Source of the DNA: Bacillaceae bacterium SAS-127
GTDB lineage: Bacteria > Bacillota > Bacilli > Bacillales > Domibacillaceae
Assembly: GCA_002261155.1 (NCBI GenBank)
Contig: NKXN01000082.1
Coordinates: 1-42,996, forward strand
Direction of reading: 5' to 3'
Length of the DNA: 42,996 nucleotides
Shown in pieces: positions 38,567 to 42,996 of the stretch. How positions within the stretch are numbered: position 1 is the first letter of the stretch; each line of letters starts with the position of its first letter. The notes under the pieces are model-generated. The model saw only the letters and a program-made list of their open reading frames with translations. It was not told the origin of the DNA and made no database searches. The position numbers and the translations under genes were made by a program.

Positions 38567-39040
38567 TTATTTCAAATGTAAAAATTGCTGCTGACGCAGA
38601 GCTTCGTATACAAGGATAGCGGCTGTATTCGATAAATTGAGTGAGCGGACCTTGCCATTCATTGGAATGCGTAACGTACGTTCTTTATTGTTCTCAATAA
38701 CGTCCTTCGGCAAACCTGTTGTCTCTTTTCCAAAAATGAAAAAGTGATCTTTTTCCTGATTGCTATAATCAAACGCAGCATGGTGTTTTTCACCGAACTT
38801 TGTTAAATAATAAAACTCACCCTCTGGATGTTTTTCAAAAAATTCTTCTAACGAATCATAATAAACAACGTTTACAAACTGCCAATAATCAAGCCCAGCT
38901 CTTCTAAGCATTTTATCATCTGTAGAAAATCCAAGCGGTCGGATTAAATGAAGCGTTGTATCAGTAGCTGCACAAGTTCTTGCAATATTACCTGTGTTCG
39001 CTGGAATTTCAGGCTGGTATAGCACAACATTAATAGACAA
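38567..39040 (-). CDS. trmL: tRNA (cytidine/uridine-34 2'-O)-methyltransferase
   Basis: SPOUT-class methyltransferase of 157 residues (cspR in B. subtilis) that methylates the wobble ribose of tRNA-Leu isoacceptors using SAM. Motifs are NTGNIARTCAATDTTLHLIRPLGF at the N-terminus, FGKETTGLP near 110, and IPMNGKVRSLNLSNTAAILVYEALRQ forming the SAM-binding knot. ATG at 39040 has a weak AGGAGTT site 9 bases upstream. It follows yhbB on the same strand, the B. subtilis order. Confidence 0.93.
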   Translation of the reverse strand: MSINVVLYQPEIPANTGNIARTCAATDTTLHLIRPLGFSTDDKMLRRAGLDYWQFVNVVYYDSLEEFFEKHPEGEFYYLTKFGEKHHAAFDYSNQEKDHFFIFGKETTGLPKDVIENNKERTLRIPMNGKVRSLNLSNTAAILVYEALRQQQFLHLK

Positions 39041-39103
39041 AATTCTTCAACTCCTATATAAAACTGTAACCAATATCTTATTATACCACTGATTGATCAA
39101 TTA

Positions 39104-39964
39104 TTAACTGTGATCATCTTGAATCCTCATAAATTTATACTGAATATTTTCTGTATAAGCGGTTGAATCTTCATAACTCCAATAGCGCATGCGACTGTTC
39201 GCTGTATGCGCATTGACAAGTGGCATTCCTTGACGATCTTGACCTGTTACGAATACTGTATGGTCAAACCGCCCATCCCCTTGGAAATCAATACAGATCA
39301 CATCACCAGGCTCGAGTTGGTCTGCACTACTGACTTCTGTTGCCCTTAAACCCATTTGAGATGCAGGCAAAAACCAGCGCAGCGCATGGGCCACAGACCA
39401 GCTATAGCTCCAATTTTTCCCGCTAACCCACCACCCCTTATTTTTATGAGGATGTCCTCGCATTGGGGAGTCCCCCGCTCGTAAACATTGCGAAATATAA
39501 TTGGTGCAGTCCACAGAAAATTTAGGATAAGCTGGATTATAACTATTCCACCAACGCTCCGCATATTGCACCGCTTGTATTCGATCATAGCGAAACCCCT
39601 TCCTTTCCTCCTCATATCGATCCCCTGACACTAATGTATCCACAGGGATCGCTTCAGAAAGAAACGACTGCTCTCGGTCGTCTACAACCTCTTGCTTATA
39701 CTTCGCCGCTACCCGGTGCTCGACTTCCTCTTCAAGATATACATAATCTTTTTGCTTCATTAAATATTTCAAATGAACTTTATAATGAATTTCATCCTGA
39801 TCTTCAAACAGCACCTTTGCGGCAGCTTTCGCTTTTAATAGCTGACACTGCCTCACTTGTAACAACTGCTTCTTTCGCAAAACCTTTTCATCCACACAAG
39901 CAATATCATCGTCTAAAAGCTGATGCAGACGCTGCTCTAACTTTTGTTGAAGCTGTTGATACAT
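39104..39964 (-). CDS. yhbB: YhbB, amidase-domain (Amidase_6) protein
   Basis: 286 residues. The N-terminal 125 residues are charged and helical, probably coiled coil. The C-terminal Amidase_6 domain, a papain-like cysteine hydrolase, starts at about 125 (YDRIQAVQYAERWWNSYNPAYPKF) and has the nucleophile in DCTNYISQCL and the histidine in DHTVFV. No export signal is seen. The role is probably peptidoglycan-related, but substrate is unknown. ATG at 39964 follows AAAGGGAGG. Confidence 0.87.
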   Translation of the reverse strand: MYQQLQQKLEQRLHQLLDDDIACVDEKVLRKKQLLQVRQCQLLKAKAAAKVLFEDQDEIHYKVHLKYLMKQKDYVYLEEEVEHRVAAKYKQEVVDDREQSFLSEAIPVDTLVSGDRYEEERKGFRYDRIQAVQYAERWWNSYNPAYPKFSVDCTNYISQCLRAGDSPMRGHPHKNKGWWVSGKNWSYSWSVAHALRWFLPASQMGLRATEVSSADQLEPGDVICIDFQGDGRFDHTVFVTGQDRQGMPLVNAHTANSRMRYWSYEDSTAYTENIQYKFMRIQDDHS

Positions 39965-40072
39965 AAATGGTGCCTCCCTTTTTCACGCACGTTATCCGCT
40001 TTTATTAGACTAGCTCCTGACGCCAACGCGTACGCTGATTTTATTATCATCATATGCATGAAAGAGGGATAG

Positions 40073-41209
40073 TTAGTATTGATTCAATGAAGCTAAGCCT
40101 TGATCGATTTCCTTTATTACTTCTAGCTCTGTTTCTTTTTCTTTCGCCTTTACAAGTGCATCTTTCGCCTCCGGTCCTCCTATTTTCGCAATAGTCCAAG
40201 CCGCTGTTCCTCGCATCACTGGACGTACATCCTTCGTCAATACGTCAATTAAACTCGGCAAAGCTGATGCTTCTTTAAAGTGAGCCAAGGCAATCATCGC
40301 ATTTCGCTGGATCGGTTTTTTCCCTCGCCATGAACCAGACATATAACCGAAGCGCTCTTTAAACTCTTTATTACTTATTTGAAGTAAAGGCTCAAGTAGC
40401 GGCTTAACCTCTTCCCCCGACGGCTCCATTTCCTCATGAAAATGAAAATCCATTCCTTTATTTTCTGGACAAACGGTCTGGCACGTATCGCAGCCGTACA
40501 AACGATTCCCTAAATGATCACGGAACTCCTCAGGCAGAAAATCCTTCGTTTGCGTTAAAAAGGCAATGCAACGATTTGAATTCAACTGCCCTCCCTGCAC
40601 TAATGCCCCCGTCGGACAAGCATCTATACATTTCGTGCAAGTGCCACAGCGATCTTCTATCGGTTGATCTGGCTCAAATGGTAAGTTCGTAATCATCTCT
40701 CCTAAATACACATACGAACCAAACTCAGGCGTGATAATCGAACAGTTTTTTCCGCTCCAACCGATTCCTGCCCGTTCAGCCACCGCGCGATCGGCTAACT
40801 CTCCCGTATCGACCATTGAACGAAAACGAGACTCGGGCACTTTAGACTGGATGAAAACTTCTAATTGACTGAGACGATCGCGAAGAACGTTATGATAATC
40901 CTCACCCCAAGACGCTCGGCAAAATATCCCCCGTCTTTCTCCTCTCTTCCCTTTTACCACTTCCTTCATTTTAGAAGGATAAGCTAACGCAATCGCAATA
41001 ATCGAACGCGGCTGATCAAAAATCTTCGCAGGATCCACTCGCTTTTCAATATCCTTCTCCTCAAACCCAGAAGCATAGTTTAACTCCTGCTGACGAATGA
41101 GCCGATCCTTCAACTCTACAAATGGCGCAGCAGAAGCAAATCCGATTTTATCTATCCCGATCTCTCGGCTATAAGCAATAATCTCTTGCTTTAACACATC
41201 GTAATTCAT
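40073..41209 (-). CDS. queG: Epoxyqueuosine reductase
   Basis: Cobalamin- and iron-sulfur-dependent enzyme for the last step of queuosine synthesis in tRNA; 378 residues. Two [4Fe-4S] motifs are CGTCTKCIDACPTGAL near 196 and CDTCQTVCPENKG near 245; a HEAT-like C-terminal domain (RGTAAWTIAKIGGPEAKDAL) binds tRNA. ATG at 41209 follows AAAGGAGAAG; the longer frame to 41260 has no site and its N-terminus is not family-like. It is upstream of yhbB on the same strand, as in B. subtilis. Confidence 0.94.
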   Translation of the reverse strand: MNYDVLKQEIIAYSREIGIDKIGFASAAPFVELKDRLIRQQELNYASGFEEKDIEKRVDPAKIFDQPRSIIAIALAYPSKMKEVVKGKRGERRGIFCRASWGEDYHNVLRDRLSQLEVFIQSKVPESRFRSMVDTGELADRAVAERAGIGWSGKNCSIITPEFGSYVYLGEMITNLPFEPDQPIEDRCGTCTKCIDACPTGALVQGGQLNSNRCIAFLTQTKDFLPEEFRDHLGNRLYGCDTCQTVCPENKGMDFHFHEEMEPSGEEVKPLLEPLLQISNKEFKERFGYMSGSWRGKKPIQRNAMIALAHFKEASALPSLIDVLTKDVRPVMRGTAAWTIAKIGGPEAKDALVKAKEKETELEVIKEIDQGLASLNQY

Positions 41210-41265
41210 TGTTCTTCTCCTTTCAGAGAACGATTCATTTGCTAAGGAATTATTCCACACAACAG

Positions 41266-41309
41266 TAAAAAACGCAATGTTTTATTCGAAAGAACAAAAC
41301 ATTGCGTTA
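41266..41309 (-). terminator. Terminator of the tRNA-Gly(TCC) gene
   Basis: AACGCAATGTTTT and AAAACATTGCGTT form a 13-pair stem; the T run lies on the minus strand. Confidence 0.88.
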
Positions 41310-41322
41310 ATAGCAATATGTA

Positions 41323-41396
41323 TGGAGCGGGTGATGAGAATCGAACTCACGACATCAGCTTGGAAGGCTGAGGTTTTACCATTAAACTACACCCGC
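41323..41396 (-). tRNA. tRNA-Gly (anticodon TCC)
   Basis: Cloverleaf with acceptor GCGGGTG/CACCCGC, anticodon loop CTTCCAA, T-arm GTGAG-TTCGATT-CTCAT, and encoded CCA. Confidence 0.95.
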
Positions 41397-41495
41397 ATCA
41401 AAGCTTATTTCCCTTAATTGAACATTTATTATTTTACAATAAAAATCATTGAAGGTCAATAGTTTTTTACTTAAATGAGATTTTAAAATAAAAAA

Positions 41496-41511
41496 ACCTG
41501 CCTTTGCAGGT
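41496..41511 (-). terminator. Terminator of the 71-residue membrane protein gene
   Basis: ACCTGC and GCAGGT arms with a four-base loop, followed by seven T on the minus strand. Confidence 0.75.
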
Positions 41512-41520
41512 AAGTAAAGC

Positions 41521-41736
41521 CTATATTGGGTCTACTTTTTTCGCTTTAAGAAATTTGAAGTAAGTTATAATAGCGGATACGAATGAAAACAAAGCAATTA
41601 TTTTTAATACACGAAAAGGATTCATCCCTATTTGAGAACCAAAAATACCCGGTATACTTGCACCAGTTAGCAGTAAAGAAACTACCCCTAAAGCAATGAA
41701 GCCACAAATATAAATCTTTGCTTTTTTTGGATTCAT
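41521..41736 (-). CDS. Small two-helix membrane protein of unknown function
   Basis: 71 residues. Hydrophobic helices at about 8-27 and 44-61, positive residues at both ends (MNPKKAK, KFLKAKKVDPI), predicting both termini in the cytoplasm. ATG at 41736 follows GAAGGTGTG. AT-rich with its own terminator. I recognise no family. Confidence 0.65.
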   Translation of the reverse strand: MNPKKAKIYICGFIALGVVSLLLTGASIPGIFGSQIGMNPFRVLKIIALFSFVSAIITYFKFLKAKKVDPI

Positions 41737-41824
41737 TTTTTCACACCTTCTTTTATCATGTATACGATTAATTTCTTGAAATATACTTCATTTATCATTC
41801 CTCTCACAATCTACTTATTATGAT

Positions 41825-42235
41825 TCATATAACTTTATATTCACACAAAAACCGCTCAGTGCCTGGATATTTCTCACCTAAGCTCGTTATCTCAAATCCA
41901 TATTTCCGATAAAACTCCACTGCATCTCTATCTGTTTCAGCAAAAATAAAACTTAACGAGTATGTATCACAAATATACTTAATCATTTTACTTCCAATCA
42001 TCTTTCCTCTTTTATTTGGAAATACAGCAATATGTTTTATTTCGCACTTATTTGAACAAACAAACTCAATCCCGATACAACCAACCATCAATCCTTCCAG
42101 CTCAAACACATATAACTTTCGATTTAACGACTGTATGTATATTTCATACTCTCGACTAATTTTTTCTCTCGAAGTTGCATAAGATAAAAGCGCATTTATT
42201 ATTGGATCAATGCTCTTAGATATAATCTCTTTCAT
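41825..42235 (-). CDS. GNAT-family N-acetyltransferase
   Basis: 136 residues. The acetyl-CoA segment CEIKHIAVFPNKRGKMIGSKMI is motif A (IAVFPxxRGxxIG), and DAVEFYRKYGFEITSLG is motif B. Substrate not predictable. ATG at 42235 follows AAAGGTG by 8 bases; an adjacent GTG is the alternative. The gene is more AT-rich than the metabolic genes nearby and lies between two tRNA loci, which may mean acquisition by transfer; the evidence is weak. Confidence 0.85.
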   Translation of the reverse strand: MKEIISKSIDPIINALLSYATSREKISREYEIYIQSLNRKLYVFELEGLMVGCIGIEFVCSNKCEIKHIAVFPNKRGKMIGSKMIKYICDTYSLSFIFAETDRDAVEFYRKYGFEITSLGEKYPGTERFLCEYKVI

Positions 42236-42404
42236 CACTACACACCTTTCATTTATGTTTTTAATACTAGATCTTCACACACCTAAAAAAATACTATACC
42301 ACCTTTAATAAGTTTGAGAACATCTTCAAAACAGAAGATTCGTCAGAGTAATACCTTTATATATGTCTATAAAGACTCTCTATGCAGAATTTCATCATTA
42401 TGCG

Positions 42405-42435
42405 CAAAAAATACACCTACTAACGATAGTAGATG
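42405..42435 (-). terminator. Terminator of the tRNA operon
   Basis: Minus-strand CATCTACTA-TCGT-TAGTAGGTG followed by TATTTTTT. Confidence 0.85.
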
Positions 42436-42467
42436 CCTTTAAATGCCGTTATATCAACGTTTTATAA

Positions 42468-42549
42468 TACCGGTGGTCGGGGTCGAACCGACACTCCTCA
42501 CGGAACACGATTTTGAGTCGTGCGCGTCTGCCAATTCCGCCACACCGGC
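42468..42549 (-). tRNA. tRNA-Leu (anticodon CAA)
   Basis: Acceptor GCCGGTG/CACCGGT, anticodon loop CTCAAAA, a long variable arm as in class II tRNAs, and T-arm GGTTCGACC. CCA is not encoded. Confidence 0.94.
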
Positions 42550-42555
42550 AAATTA

Positions 42556-42629
<74 letters not shown>

Positions 42630-42641
42630 ATAAAGATGCAC

Positions 42642-42716
42642 TGGAGCGGAAGACGGGATTCGAACCCGCGACCCCCACCTTGGCAAGGTGGTGTTCTACC
42701 ACTGAACTACTTCCGC
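42642..42716 (-). tRNA. tRNA-Gly (anticodon GCC)
   Basis: Acceptor GCGGAAG/CTTCCGC, anticodon loop TTGCCAA, T-arm GCGGGTTCGAATCCCGT, encoded CCA. Confidence 0.95.
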
Positions 42717-42719
42717 AAA

Positions 42720-42791
42720 CTGGGCTAGAAGGATTCGAACCTTCGCGTGACGGAATCAAAATCCGCTGCCTTACCGCTTGGCTATAGCCCA
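42720..42791 (-). tRNA. tRNA-Gln (anticodon TTG)
   Basis: Acceptor TGGGCTA/TAGCCCA, anticodon loop TTTTGAT, T-arm AAGGTTCGAATCCTT. CCA is not encoded. Confidence 0.95.
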
Positions 42792-42800
42792 TTAATTAAA

Positions 42801-42877
42801 TGGGGCGACCGAGGGGAATCGAACCCCCGAATGTCGGAACCACAATCCGATGCGTTAACCACTTCGCCACGATCGCC
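42801..42877 (-). tRNA. tRNA-His (anticodon GTG)
   Basis: The additional 5' G (position -1) pairs with the discriminator C, anticodon loop is TTGTGGT, T-arm GGGGGTTCGATTCCCCT, encoded CCA. Confidence 0.95.
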
Positions 42878-42898
42878 ACAATTTTTATGAATTTTACT

Positions 42899-42972
42899 TG
42901 GCAGGGGCAGTAGGAATCGAACCCACACTGGAGGTTTTGGAGACCTCTGTTCTACCGTTAAACTATGCCCCT
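42899..42972 (-). tRNA. tRNA-Trp (anticodon CCA)
   Basis: Acceptor AGGGGCA/TGCCCCT, anticodon loop CTCCAAA, discriminator G, encoded CCA. Confidence 0.95.
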
Positions 42973-42980
42973 ATCAAAAC

Positions 42981-42996
42981 TGGTGGAGGGGGACGG
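42981..42996 (-). tRNA. 3' end of a further tRNA, probably tRNA-Tyr (partial)
   Basis: Minus-strand TCCCCCTCCACCA is an acceptor 3' strand with CCA that runs off the window. Tyr is inferred because tRNA-Tyr precedes Trp-His-Gln-Gly-Cys-Leu in B. subtilis trnD. Confidence 0.6.

Overview
The window looks like chromosomal DNA of a spore-forming member of the Bacillaceae. The evidence is the gene content (alpha/beta-type small acid-soluble spore protein, SpoVR, YhbH, PrkA, HemZ, YhdB, YheA/YheB, YhcT/YhcU), the strong AGGAGG-type ribosome binding sites, and Bacillus-type regulation (T-box, S-box, PurR boxes, CodY-like boxes, an MhqR-like operator, a sigma-G promoter). Several blocks keep gene neighbourhoods known from Bacillus subtilis: hemZ-yhaX, yheA-yheB, ilvBHC-leuABCD, spoVR-yhdB, yhcT-yhcU, queG-yhbB-trmL...prkA...yhbH, and a trnD-like tRNA order. 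The species cannot be named from sequence alone.

Layout. 1-5.2 kb: hemZ, whose 3' end is overwritten by the terminus of a palindromic IS200/IS605-like element; a cluster of long-hairpin repeats; a YhaX-like HAD protein without its catalytic aspartates; yheA; yheB; a small unknown gene whose ribosome site lies in a hairpin; and a CstR-type sulfur-sensing repressor. 5.3-7.1 kb: a spore protein gene with a sigma-G promoter and a leader that can fold like a cloverleaf, then fumC. 7.2-17.5 kb: the branched-chain amino acid block on the minus strand (ilvD, T-box leader, ilvB, ilvH, ilvC, leuA, leuB, leuC, leuD). 17.6-22.4 kb: class A penicillin-binding protein, photolyase, tatA, a CzrA-like ArsR repressor and an ArsC-fold protein lacking its catalytic cysteines. 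22.4-27.6 kb: frameshifted spoVR, an NhaC-family transporter under an S-box riboswitch, yhdB, and phosphoglucomutase. 27.7-28.2 kb: a roughly 460-bp transposon relic with no protein gene but with folded ends, sitting directly against the start codon of bdbC. 28.2-34.7 kb: bdbC plus thioredoxin-like partner, yhcU, yhcT, aldo/keto reductase, nitroreductase, a PurR-controlled purine permease, and a pirin with an MhqR-like operator. 34.8-41.2 kb: yhbH, prkA, a 29-residue membrane miniprotein, trmL, yhbB, queG. 41.3-43.0 kb: a tRNA-Gly gene, two AT-rich minor genes, and the end of a tRNA operon (Tyr-Trp-His-Gln-Gly-Cys-Leu) that runs off the window.

How the parts work together. The ilv-leu block makes valine, isoleucine and leucine; its T-box probably reads tRNA-Ile, and ilvD has its own promoter with CodY-like sites. 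SpoVR, YhbH and PrkA are partners in a conserved sporulation/stress module and are all encoded here, but spoVR carries a one-base deletion in a homopolymer. The most unusual items are the protein-less transposon relic (a possible orphan guide-RNA scaffold), a related element end fused to hemZ, two enzyme-fold proteins that have lost their catalytic residues, the S-box on an Na+/H+-antiporter-family gene, and the tRNA-like leader of the spore protein gene.
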